Shown: positions 1 to 6,962 of the stretch, one piece after another | Position numbering within the stretch: position 1 is the stretch's first letter | How the letters are laid out: each line of letters starts with the position of its first letter | NCBI GenBank assembly: GCA_027049085.1 | Contig: JALTVH010000191.1 | Location: forward strand, 1-13,612 | Direction of reading: 5' to 3' | DNA from: Aquificaceae bacterium | GTDB taxonomy: Bacteria; Aquificota; Aquificia; Aquificales; Aquificaceae | DNA: 13,612 nt | Program-made: the position numbers and the translations under genes | Notes under the pieces: model-generated | What the model saw: only the letters and a program-made list of their open reading frames with translations | What the model was told of the DNA's origin: nothing | The model's database searches: none

Positions 1-912
1 AGGTCAGGCAAGCTGATCAGCAAGGAAGTTTATGATCTTGAAAGGGAAGAGGATCTTGAGGAATTTATCCTTGGTTACTATTACTCCAATTACATACCAA
101 GAACTCTCATAGTTAACTTTGATATTCCGGAAGATGTGAGCCGGTGGCTTTCTGAGAGAAGCGGCGGTCATACGTGTATTACAAATGATATACATCCAGA
201 TTTCATTGCCCTTGCAGAGGAAAACGTAAAGGACAACCTTGCCCTTGACCTGCTGGAAAGGGAATTCTCAGAAAAACTCGGCATACACCTCCCGAAGATA
301 ATTGAGGGTTTTGATATTTCCCATTTTTACGGCGAGGATACAGTTGGCAGCTGTGTGGTATGGGAAAAAGGGAGGATGAACAAGCAGAGGTACAGGAGGT
401 ACAGGGTCAAAACAGTCAAGGGTATTGATGATTACTCAGCCCTCAGAGAGGTTCTGATAAGAAGGGCAAACCGATTTAAGACCAGAGAGGAACCTGTTCC
501 TGATCTCTGGCTTATTGATGGGGGAAAAGGCCAGCTTGCAGTGGGCAAAAACGTTAAGAAAAAAATGGACCTTAAAATCAAGGTTTTTTCCATTGCAAAG
601 GAAGAGGAGATCCTTTACTCTGAGGACGGAAAAGCAATTAAGCTCACAGAAAATCCTCTCCTGTACAGAGTATTTGGTCTGATCAGGGATGAGGCTCACA
701 GGTTTGCTCTCGCATACAATAAAAAACTCAGAACAAAGAATGCCCTTGAGGATGTGCTTTCCAAGGTAAAGGGAGTAGGAGAGGTAAGGAAGAAAATAAT
801 TTACAGGAATTTTAATAACCTATATGAGCTACTCAGAGCCGATGAGGAAAGACTCAAAAAGCTCGGACTCCCCCTTTCCCTTCAGCAGGAGGTCAAGAAG
901 TACCTTGAATAG
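1..912 (+). CDS. uvrC: UvrABC excinuclease subunit C, C-terminal part (5' end outside window)
   Basis: The reading frame is open from base 1, so the gene begins upstream; 303 C-terminal residues are visible. UvrC makes the incisions on both sides of a lesion in nucleotide excision repair, acting in the cytoplasm on the UvrB-DNA complex. Visible residues 1-50 match the region after the GIY-YIG nuclease (a RSGKLI segment and the YYYSNYIP stretch). The RNase H-like 5' endonuclease domain follows, with FDISH (D105, H108), DDYSALREVL, LIDGGKGQL (D173) and RDEAHRFA (H233), the acidic and histidine positions expected of its active site. From about residue 250 there is a helix-hairpin-helix DNA-binding tail (KVKGVGEVRKKI). 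It ends in TAG. The next gene starts inside its last codons, so the two are probably co-transcribed. Identity is very secure; only the N-terminal half is unseen. Confidence 0.97.
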   Translation, partial: RSGKLISKEVYDLEREEDLEEFILGYYYSNYIPRTLIVNFDIPEDVSRWLSERSGGHTCITNDIHPDFIALAEENVKDNLALDLLEREFSEKLGIHLPKIIEGFDISHFYGEDTVGSCVVWEKGRMNKQRYRRYRVKTVKGIDDYSALREVLIRRANRFKTREEPVPDLWLIDGGKGQLAVGKNVKKKMDLKIKVFSIAKEEEILYSEDGKAIKLTENPLLYRVFGLIRDEAHRFALAYNKKLRTKNALEDVLSKVKGVGEVRKKIIYRNFNNLYELLRADEERLKKLGLPLSLQQEVKKYLE

Positions 913-1366
913 AACAGTCAAGGGGATCAACTTCGGAAGTTACCTGTTTTCCAGCCTTATCGCCGGTTACGTTATGCTCGCAGTTGACCTGATGCTTGAG
1001 GGTTTTCTTGGCCTTTTTGGCACTTACAGAACTTACATTGAACTTATAAAGATATGGGGCCTATTCAGGGGTTTGGAGGACTGGATTATGGTTGGGGGAC
1101 ACATGATCAATTCCGTGGTGCTTTCACTTGTTTTTGTCCACCCTAAAGTTTACAGAAAACTGCCAGGCAAACTGGGATTAATCAAGGGTCTTGTTTTTGG
1201 ATTATTTTGGCACCTATTTGTCCTTACTGTTATTTCTCTTTCTGCCCTTGGTGGATCTCAATTCATGAAAGAAATGCTGGATATGCCCCTAAGAGACCAT
1301 ATCTCCCTTTTCGTACTTCATGTTATCTGGGGAGCTACCCTCGGTGTCCTTTACACCAGTGAATAG
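905..1366 (+). CDS. Small four-helix inner-membrane protein, function unknown
   Basis: A 153-residue protein with four predicted membrane segments, at about residues 12-36, 61-79, 92-115 and 133-150. I do not recognise the family with certainty; the C-terminal pattern (LHVIWGATLGVLY) recalls small uncharacterised DUF6789-like membrane proteins. Histidines lie in or beside three helices (H66, H103, H139), which could be metal- or haem-related or merely structural. I chose the TTG at 905 because the frame upstream only yields a charged sequence fully inside uvrC, while AGGAGGT at 887-893 lies 11 nt before this TTG. That gives an 8-nt overlap with the uvrC stop, implying translational coupling. 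The stop TAG lies 3 bp from the stop of the convergent hslV. No role in DNA repair can be inferred from position alone. Confidence 0.75.
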   Translation: MNRTVKGINFGSYLFSSLIAGYVMLAVDLMLEGFLGLFGTYRTYIELIKIWGLFRGLEDWIMVGGHMINSVVLSLVFVHPKVYRKLPGKLGLIKGLVFGLFWHLFVLTVISLSALGGSQFMKEMLDMPLRDHISLFVLHVIWGATLGVLYTSE

Positions 1367-1369
1367 AGA

Positions 1370-1900
1370 TTAAAGAACTTCTATCGTGAATTCTGAGTTG
1401 GTATAGATACAGATTTCGGAGGCTATCTCAAGAGACCTTATGACAATTTCCTCAGCACTGAGATCAGTGTTTCTATATAAGGCAAGTGCAGAGGATCTTG
1501 CGTAATCACCCCCTGATCCTATTGCAAGGACGGGCTCGTCAGGCTCAATGACATCGCCGTTACCTGAAATGAGGAGCATGTTTTCTCTATCAACTGCAAG
1601 GAGGAGTGCTTCCAGCCTCCTTAAATACTTATCGGTTCTCCAGTCCTTGGCAAGCTCAACAGACGCCCTTACAAGGTTCCCCCTGTACTCTTCAAGCTTT
1701 GCCTCAAGCCTCTCCATAAGGGCAAGTCCGTCCGCAGCACTTCCTGCAAATCCAACAAGAATACTGTTTTTATACAGACGTCTTATCTTCCTCGCCCCCT
1801 TCTTAATTTGGGAATTGCCAACGGTTACCTGACCGTCGCCACCCATTACGGTAGTTCCATCTTTTCTTACAGCAAGGATGGTAGTTCCATGGTATTCCAT
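1370..1900 (-). CDS. hslV: HslV, ATP-dependent protease peptidase subunit (with short propeptide)
   Basis: HslV forms the proteolytic double ring of the HslUV (ClpYQ) protease in the cytoplasm, fed by the ATPase HslU; hslU is not in this window. From ATG at 1900 the protein has 176 residues and begins MEYHG-TT. Cleavage after Gly5 exposes the catalytic N-terminal threonine. Counting from that Thr1, Asp17 and Lys33 fall exactly at the active-site positions of E. coli HslV, and GDGQVT plus the KIRRLY segment follow. The end (CIYTNSEFTIEVL) is typical of the family. A TTG at 1918 would add six residues (MYHFTL) with no family support, so ATG 1900 is preferred. There is no Shine-Dalgarno before it. 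The start is 20 bp from the divergent hldD start, and the stop (TAA) is 3 bp from the stop of the convergent membrane-protein gene. Confidence 0.95.
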   Translation of the reverse strand: MEYHGTTILAVRKDGTTVMGGDGQVTVGNSQIKKGARKIRRLYKNSILVGFAGSAADGLALMERLEAKLEEYRGNLVRASVELAKDWRTDKYLRRLEALLLAVDRENMLLISGNGDVIEPDEPVLAIGSGGDYARSSALALYRNTDLSAEEIVIRSLEIASEICIYTNSEFTIEVL

Positions 1901-1920
1901 CAAGGTAAAATGATACAACG
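1901..1920. promoter_or_regulatory. Twenty-bp divergent start region of hslV and hldD with overlapping -10-like hexamers
   Basis: All the sequence between the two ATGs. On the minus strand TATCAT (1915-1910) lies 9 nt before the hslV ATG; on the plus strand TAAAAT (1906-1911) lies 9 nt before the hldD ATG. Each differs from TATAAT at one position and they share two bases. Neither ATG has a Shine-Dalgarno at usable spacing. Convincing -35 elements were not seen; they would have to lie inside the opposite gene. Short AT-rich hexamers arise by chance, so this is suggestive only. Confidence 0.35.
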
Positions 1921-2838
1921 ATGAGGATACTCGTTACCGGAGGAGCAGGGTTCATTGGTTCAAACCTTGCCTTTGCCCTTCAGGATACATATCCCTCCGC
2001 CGAGATCTTTATCCTTGATAACTTCTCATCTGGTCACTTCAAGAATCTTATAGGTTTCAGAGGTGAGGTTATTACGGGAGATATAACCTCAGAAGAACTC
2101 TGGGATTACTTAAAAGCCCATTTCTCCTTTGACGCTGTTTTTCATCAGGCAGCGATAACAGACACAACGGTCACAGACCAATGGGTTATGATGAAAACCA
2201 ATGCAGACAGCCTGAGGCACATCCTTGATTCTGCCCTTGAGTGGGGTGCCAAAGTCATTTATGCCTCTTCTGCAGGAGTTTACGGAAACACAGAACCTCC
2301 AATGAAGGAAGAATCAGGTCTTGAGCCGGAAAATATATACGGCTTTTCAAAGCTCATGATGGATCGTATTGCATTGTATTACATGAAAAATCATCCAGAA
2401 ATACAGATAGTGGGGCTCAGATATTTCAACGTTTATGGACCAAGAGAAAGCTATAAGGGCAAGTCCGCAAGTATGATCTATCAACTTGCTGTAAAGATGA
2501 TGCATGGCCAGAAGCCGAGGATCTTTAAATGGGGCGAACAGAGGAGGGACTTCGTTTATGTTAAAGACGTAGTTCAGGCAAATCTGCTCGCCCTTGAAAA
2601 GAACGTCTCAGGAATTTTTAACATAGCAACGGGTGAAGCCCGTTCCTTTAACGAGATAATAGAGATCCTAAACAGGGAGCTCGGTACAAACTTTGAGACA
2701 GAGTACTTTGACTGTCCTTACGACTTTTATCAGGAATTCACAAAAGCAGATATATCAAAGGCAAAGGAACTTCTGGGTTACAGACCTCAGTTCAGCCTTG
2801 AGGAAGGGATAAGGGATTATCTGAGGTTCATTAAATGA
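1921..2838 (+). CDS. hldD: ADP-L-glycero-D-manno-heptose 6-epimerase
   Basis: A 305-residue extended short-chain dehydrogenase that interconverts ADP-D-glycero- and ADP-L-glycero-D-manno-heptose, giving the heptose donor for the LPS inner core; cytoplasmic, NADP-dependent. The Rossmann motif GGAGFIG is at residues 7-13, the YASSA segment with the active-site serine region at 114-118, and the catalytic YxxxK pair at Y140/K144 (YGFSK). LRYFNVYGPRE, the FKWGEQRRDFVYVKDV stretch and the NIATGEARSF segment match HldD closely, better than GalE or RmlB; a related sugar-nucleotide epimerase remains a small possibility. Length equals the family norm. ATG 1921 is the only reasonable start; no Shine-Dalgarno precedes it, and a TAAAAT -10-like box ends 9 nt upstream. 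Its TGA overlaps the carB ATG (ATGA). The gene implies an LPS outer membrane. Confidence 0.88.
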   Translation: MRILVTGGAGFIGSNLAFALQDTYPSAEIFILDNFSSGHFKNLIGFRGEVITGDITSEELWDYLKAHFSFDAVFHQAAITDTTVTDQWVMMKTNADSLRHILDSALEWGAKVIYASSAGVYGNTEPPMKEESGLEPENIYGFSKLMMDRIALYYMKNHPEIQIVGLRYFNVYGPRESYKGKSASMIYQLAVKMMHGQKPRIFKWGEQRRDFVYVKDVVQANLLALEKNVSGIFNIATGEARSFNEIIEILNRELGTNFETEYFDCPYDFYQEFTKADISKAKELLGYRPQFSLEEGIRDYLRFIK

Positions 2839-4448
2839 AGAAAATTCTGATACTCGGTAGCGGTCCAAACAGGATCGGTCAGGGAATTGAGTTTGATTAT
2901 GCCTGTGTTCACGCAGTATTCGGAGCCCAGGAAGAGGGTTACAGCGCGATTATGGTAAACTGCAACCCTGAAACCGTTTCAACTGACTACGACACGGCGG
3001 ACAGACTGTATTTTGAACCCATTGTTCTTGAAAATGTCCTTGCCATAATTGAAAGGGAAAAGCCTGAAGGTGTCATACTTCAGTTTGGAGGCCAAACCCC
3101 CCTCAAACTTGCCCTTCAGCTCAAGAAGGAGGGAATAAATATACTCGGCACACCTCCTGATTCAATAGATATGGCTGAGGACCGAGAGCTTTTCAGAAAA
3201 CTGATAATTGACCTGGGGCTTAAACAGCCAGAAAGTGGAACAGCAAGGAGCAAAGAGGAAGCCCTGAAAATAGCCAGCAAAATAGGATTCCCTGTCCTCG
3301 TAAGACCTTCCTACGTACTTGGCGGAAGGGCAATGAAGATCGTTTACGACGAAGAGGAGCTCAATGAGTATCTCGATGAAGCGGTCAGCGTCAGCAACGA
3401 GAGGCCTGTTCTTATAGATAAATACCTCCAGGACAGCGTTGAGCTTGATGTTGATGCAGTTTGCGATGGTGAATATGCCCTTATCGGAGCTGTTATGGAA
3501 CACATTGAAGAGGCAGGTGTTCACTCCGGTGACAGTGCAGCGTCCATCCCACCCTATTCACTGGAGGACGAAATACTTGCAGAGGTGAAAAGACAAAGCA
3601 GACTTATTGCCAAGAAACTGAGTGTAAAGGGCTTGATCAATATTCAGTACGCCGTTGCAAGCGGTGAGGTATTCATACTTGAAGTCAACCCGAGGGCTTC
3701 AAGAACAGTGCCTTTTGTCAGTAAAACGATAGGCTACCCCCTTGCCAAAATAGCAACAAAAGTTGCCCTTGGTAAAAAACTCAGAGACCTTGTTCCTGAA
3801 GTCCTGAGCAGAATGGAAAAGGGTTCAGCCCATATAGCCTCAGACTTCATGGAGAGGGAAAACAGGCTTTTCGCGGTTAAAGAGGTAGTTTTCCCCTGGG
3901 AAAGATTCTCCGAGGTTGATCCCCTCCTGGGTCCTGAAATGAAAAGCACGGGTGAGGTAATGGGAATAGATGAAGACTTTGGCCTTGCCTTTTACAAAGC
4001 TCAGCTGGCTGCGGGCAACAGGCTTCCTGAAAAGGGAAATGTGTTTATAAGTGTAGCAGACAGGGACAAGCAAAAGGTAATAAAGCTTGTTCAGGATTTT
4101 TCAAGGCTTGGCTTTAACATACTGGCGACAACAGGAACATACAGATTTCTCAAAGAACGTGGAATCAAGGCAAGGCACGTTCTAAAGCTTTCGGAAGGAA
4201 GACCTCACGTGGTTGACCTTATGAAAAACAACGAAGTGCATCTTGTAATAAACACACCCTCTGGGAAAAGAGAAATCAGTGATGCTTACTTTATCAGGAG
4301 GTCCGCAGTACAGTACAAGATCCCTTATACAACAACCGTCAGAGGGGGCTATGCGATCTTTAAAGCCATTGAAAGTTACACAAGGCTGAAGCTCTCTGGC
4401 AAAGATTTCAAGGTTTATGCTCTCCAGGAATATACAAAGATGAGGTAA
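2835..4448 (+). CDS. carB: Carbamoyl-phosphate synthase large subunit, C-terminal half (split CarB)
   Basis: CarB makes carbamoyl phosphate for arginine and pyrimidine synthesis. This 537-residue protein covers only the second half of the usual ~1070-residue subunit. It opens with KKILILGSGPNRIGQGIEFDY, which in E. coli CarB sits at the start of the second synthetase unit. The ATP-grasp that phosphorylates carbamate follows, with VRPSYVLGGRA (156-166) and the EVNPRASRT metal/ATP-binding stretch (283-291). The MGS-like allosteric domain runs from about residue 401 to the end. The N-terminal carboxyphosphate-forming half is not adjacent and should be a separate gene, as in Aquifex. This is a genuine start, not a truncation: GAGG at 2823-2826 lies 8 nt before ATG, which overlaps the hldD stop. 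The 3' end overlaps lipA on the other strand by 41 bp. Confidence 0.95.
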   Translation: MKKILILGSGPNRIGQGIEFDYACVHAVFGAQEEGYSAIMVNCNPETVSTDYDTADRLYFEPIVLENVLAIIEREKPEGVILQFGGQTPLKLALQLKKEGINILGTPPDSIDMAEDRELFRKLIIDLGLKQPESGTARSKEEALKIASKIGFPVLVRPSYVLGGRAMKIVYDEEELNEYLDEAVSVSNERPVLIDKYLQDSVELDVDAVCDGEYALIGAVMEHIEEAGVHSGDSAASIPPYSLEDEILAEVKRQSRLIAKKLSVKGLINIQYAVASGEVFILEVNPRASRTVPFVSKTIGYPLAKIATKVALGKKLRDLVPEVLSRMEKGSAHIASDFMERENRLFAVKEVVFPWERFSEVDPLLGPEMKSTGEVMGIDEDFGLAFYKAQLAAGNRLPEKGNVFISVADRDKQKVIKLVQDFSRLGFNILATTGTYRFLKERGIKARHVLKLSEGRPHVVDLMKNNEVHLVINTPSGKREISDAYFIRRSAVQYKIPYTTTVRGGYAIFKAIESYTRLKLSGKDFKVYALQEYTKMR

Positions 4449-5265
4449 AGTAAGCCTCAAAGGCTCTGTAAGAACTCCTAACATGTGGACCGCTTGCAAC
4501 GAACTTGAATCCAAGGTCGTATCCTACTTTTTCTATCAGACTAAATTCATCTGATGAATAGTATTTCACAACCGGATGATGGCGAAAGGAAGGCTGGTAA
4601 TACTGGCCTACGGTGAGAAAGTCCACACCACAGCTTCTCAGATCTTCCATAACTCTGGTGACCTCTTCAAAGGTTTCACCGAAACCAAGAATTAATGCTG
4701 ACTTGGTTGGTATATAAGGCGCCAGCTCTTTAGATTTTCTCAGCACTTCCAGACTCCTCTCATAATCCGAACCATTCCTGACTCGAGGATACAGCCTGGG
4801 AACAGTTTCAACATTATGATTCAAAACATCAGGACCCCCATCAAGAACTCTCTTGAGGGATTCTACCATTCCTCCGAAATCGGGAATCAACACCTCAACC
4901 TTAATCCCCGGGATGTTCTCCTTTAGTGTCCTTATGCACCTGTAAAAATGATCAGCACCACCGTCTTCAAGGTCATCCCTCGTTACGGAGGTGATCACAA
5001 CGTAGTCAAGTCCAAGGCATTCCACCGCCTCAAGGAGCCTTTCAGGCTCTGACGGGTCAGGTTTTTTGCCACTTCCTCTTGACACATTGCAGAAACTACA
5101 GGCTCTCGTACAGCGATCACCCAGTATCATAAAGGTTGCGGTTCTGTTTCCAAAACACTCTGAAATGTTTGGGCACCTTGATTCCTCACAAACTGTGTTT
5201 AGCCCTGCTCTTCTCAAAATCTTCTTGACTTCATGGACCCTTGAGAGCTGAAGAACGGGCTTCAT
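4408..5265 (-). CDS. lipA: Lipoyl synthase (radical SAM)
   Basis: LipA inserts two sulfurs into octanoyl groups on the lipoyl domains of 2-oxoacid dehydrogenases or the glycine-cleavage H protein. From ATG 5265 it has 285 residues, a normal length. Both iron-sulfur motifs are complete: the auxiliary (sacrificial) cluster CEESRCPNISEC (C26, C31, C37) and the radical-SAM CTRACSFC (C52, C56, C59). The C-terminal RSSY (263-266) carries the serine that ligates the auxiliary cluster. The frame stays open upstream into the response-regulator gene, but MKP at 5265 matches usual LipA starts. There is no Shine-Dalgarno; a perfect TATAAT (5278-5273) stands 7 nt before ATG, suggesting a leaderless mRNA. 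About 19 residues follow RSSY, and the last 13 or so are encoded in the overlap with carB. No lipB or lplA is nearby. Confidence 0.96.
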   Translation of the reverse strand: MKPVLQLSRVHEVKKILRRAGLNTVCEESRCPNISECFGNRTATFMILGDRCTRACSFCNVSRGSGKKPDPSEPERLLEAVECLGLDYVVITSVTRDDLEDGGADHFYRCIRTLKENIPGIKVEVLIPDFGGMVESLKRVLDGGPDVLNHNVETVPRLYPRVRNGSDYERSLEVLRKSKELAPYIPTKSALILGFGETFEEVTRVMEDLRSCGVDFLTVGQYYQPSFRHHPVVKYYSSDEFSLIEKVGYDLGFKFVASGPHVRSSYRAFEAYFTSSLYIPGEHKP

Positions 5266-5299
5266 TGAAACGATTATATTTTTAATGGGTGAGGGAAGT
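5266..5299. promoter_or_regulatory. Divergent promoter region between lipA and the response regulator
   Basis: A 34-bp gap. The minus strand has TATAAT (5278-5273) followed by 7 nt and the lipA ATG. The plus strand has TATATT (5275-5280), which would start transcription near 5287, with GAGG (5291-5294) before the response-regulator ATG at 5300. The two hexamers overlap, so polymerase probably cannot occupy both at once. No good -35 was found for either direction. Confidence 0.4.
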
Positions 5300-5944
5300 A
5301 TGAAAATTCTCCTTGTTGAGGATGATCCACTCCTTGGAGAAAACCTCAAAGAATTCTTAGAACAGAGTGGATGTCAGGTCAGGTGGATTGAGGATGACAG
5401 AGAATTGCTGGATACCTCCGTTGGAATGGCGTATGACATTGTAATACTTGACCTGATGCTCAGATATTCAAGAGGCGAGGACATTCTAAAAGAAATGAGG
5501 TCAAAGGGCATCACCACACCCGTAATTATATTGACCGCCAAAAATAGCCTCCTTGATAAGGAGACCTGTTTCAACCTTGGAGCAGATGACTTTATAACAA
5601 AGCCCTTTGAACCTAAAGAACTTGTTTTGAGGATTAAAGCTCTTCTTAGAAGGGTCAGGGGTTTTGAAAAAATTACTGTAGGTGAAGCGGAAATTGATGG
5701 AAATTCAATGACAGTAAAATACCAGGGAAAAGAATTCAAGCTATCAAAGACTTCCTGGGAACTTCTGAACCTTCTTCTGAGAAATAGAGGTAAAGTAGTC
5801 AGCACAGAGACAATTCTTAACTGTGTTTGGGGAGACAAACCCGTCGGCAACGAAGTTGTGAGAGCCTATATAAAAGAACTCAGAAAGGTACTCCCCCCAG
5901 GGTCAATTGAAACATATAAAGGTGTTGGTTATAAACTGATATGA
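5300..5944 (+). CDS. OmpR/PhoB-family response regulator
   Basis: A 214-residue cytoplasmic transcription regulator. The receiver domain (about 1-118) has the acidic pair D8/D9, phosphoacceptor D51, switch T79 and K101 before the KPF motif. After D51 the usual MLP is MLR, and the loop is RYSRGED, a mild departure. A winged-helix domain (about 125-214) follows, ending in the GVGYKL wing typical of OmpR/PhoB. ATG 5300 is chosen because GAGG (5291-5294) lies 5 nt upstream and the protein then opens MKILLVEDD; an ATG at 5285 would add five residues and has no ribosome site. The stop overlaps the kinase ATG (ATGA), so the two are translationally coupled partners. The candidate target is the pilus operon about 1 kb downstream, whose leader carries an 11-bp-period direct repeat; this is inferred. 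Confidence 0.93.
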   Translation: MKILLVEDDPLLGENLKEFLEQSGCQVRWIEDDRELLDTSVGMAYDIVILDLMLRYSRGEDILKEMRSKGITTPVIILTAKNSLLDKETCFNLGADDFITKPFEPKELVLRIKALLRRVRGFEKITVGEAEIDGNSMTVKYQGKEFKLSKTSWELLNLLLRNRGKVVSTETILNCVWGDKPVGNEVVRAYIKELRKVLPPGSIETYKGVGYKLI

Positions 5945-6936
5945 GATTCGAGCTAAAAGTAGTAGGTACAGTTCTTATATTTCTTGCGGTTGCTTTCTCT
6001 GCTCTTAATACCGTGCTGTTCTTCAGTTTAATTGAGGAATACGAGAGTGAAACAATAAGATACTCAAGGCCCATAGTTGACGCTTTAACTGAAGGATATG
6101 AAGTAGATACTCCACCTCATATTTTAATTAGCAATGAACGTCTTGCAGATCGCTGGAAGGAGTATGACTTGATTACCCTGTACAGAGGTATGTTTGTGTA
6201 TGTGAAAAGGGGATATTTCTATGATAAAGCAAAAAGCTTTATGATCTCAACTTTCCTCACTGAAGTACTCATAACCCTGATTATCACAGGAACTTTCTAT
6301 CTCCTTCTTTCTAAATTTTACAGAAGCGAAAAAAGATACAGAGACCTTCTCGGTATCATTCTCCTCGCATCGGCTCACAGGATGGGAAACTTCCTTTCAT
6401 CTCTTAAACTTTCCCTCGAAATTCTAAAAAAAGAATCTCACGGTGCTAAAAACGAGGAAAAGATAAAAAAGCTCGCAAGACAGGCAGATTTGCTTGAGGA
6501 AGACTTCAAAAAGAATCTTAAAACACTCAACTCCATCATGGATAAAAATGTGCCTAATGAAAATATAAGCCTATTGAGAACAGTTAGAGAGATCACTTTC
6601 CACTACAAGAAAAGATATCCCGATAAGCTCGTTTACATTAAGGGAGGAAATAAGGATGAATTTCAGATAAAAACAAATCCAGCCCTCCTTCAAAATCTTA
6701 TAGACATCTTAATTGAAAACGCTTTCATGCACTCATCAAGGGTCATTAAGCTGAGGCTCAAGAACTCAAGAAATAAAATTTGTCTCTTGATCACCAATGA
6801 TATCCTTGATGAAAGGTCTTCAGGAAGTGGTATAGGCCTTGAAATAGCCAGGTACCTTACAAAACTCCTGGGAGCGCACATATACCAGAATGCAAGAGGA
6901 AAAAGATTCAAGACCCTCATAACTCTGCCAAAATAA
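5941..6936 (+). CDS. Membrane sensor histidine kinase (atypical boxes)
   Basis: A 331-residue kinase paired with the preceding regulator. TM1 is at about 7-31, a short extracytoplasmic sensor at 32-97, and TM2 at about 100-124. The phosphoacceptor helix contains SAHRMGNFLSSLKLSLEIL, with H146; the residues after His (RMGN) differ from the usual E-L/I-R/K-T/N-P. The ATPase domain has an N box IENAFMHSS (N260) and a G2 box GSGIGL (295-300). Between them is ITNDILDERSS instead of the DxGxG box and F box, so the nucleotide pocket is compact, as in some small kinases. A single-domain sensor and no HAMP are seen; TM2 leads almost directly to the H helix through a charged linker. It probably phosphorylates D51 of its partner. 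The ligand is unknown; its position beside a pilus-tip operon suggests a surface or envelope cue. Confidence 0.87.
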   Translation: MRFELKVVGTVLIFLAVAFSALNTVLFFSLIEEYESETIRYSRPIVDALTEGYEVDTPPHILISNERLADRWKEYDLITLYRGMFVYVKRGYFYDKAKSFMISTFLTEVLITLIITGTFYLLLSKFYRSEKRYRDLLGIILLASAHRMGNFLSSLKLSLEILKKESHGAKNEEKIKKLARQADLLEEDFKKNLKTLNSIMDKNVPNENISLLRTVREITFHYKKRYPDKLVYIKGGNKDEFQIKTNPALLQNLIDILIENAFMHSSRVIKLRLKNSRNKICLLITNDILDERSSGSGIGLEIARYLTKLLGAHIYQNARGKRFKTLITLPK

Positions 6937-6962
6937 TTCACCCACTTCACGAATTTTTCACG
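6937..6962 (+). repeat. TTCAC direct repeats, candidate response-regulator binding site
   Basis: In the 63-bp gap between the kinase and the next gene, TTCACC (6937-6942), TTCACG (6946-6951) and TTCACG (6957-6962) stand in the same orientation. The last two are 11 bp apart start to start, which is the tandem-repeat period bound by OmpR/PhoB-family dimers. The block ends shortly before a -10-like hexamer. Binding is inferred from geometry only. Confidence 0.45.

Noticed and set aside
1850..1890. Direct repeat GGTAGTTCCAT at 1850 and 1880, 30 bp apart, near the hslV start
   Set aside because: It encodes the repeated GTT(I/V) segments of the HslV N terminus (HGTTI and DGTTV), both normal in the family, so it reflects protein sequence and not a regulatory repeat.
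3162..3524. 120-codon open frame antisense to carB
   Set aside because: It is opposite the conserved ATP-grasp coding sequence and its translation has no family features.
4453..4465. Small hairpin AGCCT-CAA-AGGCT just after the carB stop, possible terminator
   Set aside because: The stem is only 5 bp, no T-run follows on either strand, and it lies in lipA coding sequence.
5285..5299. Earlier ATG (5285) for the response regulator
   Set aside because: It lacks a ribosome site and adds MGEGS before the normal MKILLVEDD start; the GAGG that would serve translation lies after it.
5266..5349. Extension of lipA to an upstream start at 5349
   Set aside because: The added residues are low-complexity and run antisense through the regulator gene; LipA family proteins begin near the MKP at 5265.
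5374..5850. 158-codon open frame antisense to the response regulator
   Set aside because: It lies wholly opposite a clear conserved gene, has no ribosome site or recognisable domain, and looks like a shadow frame.
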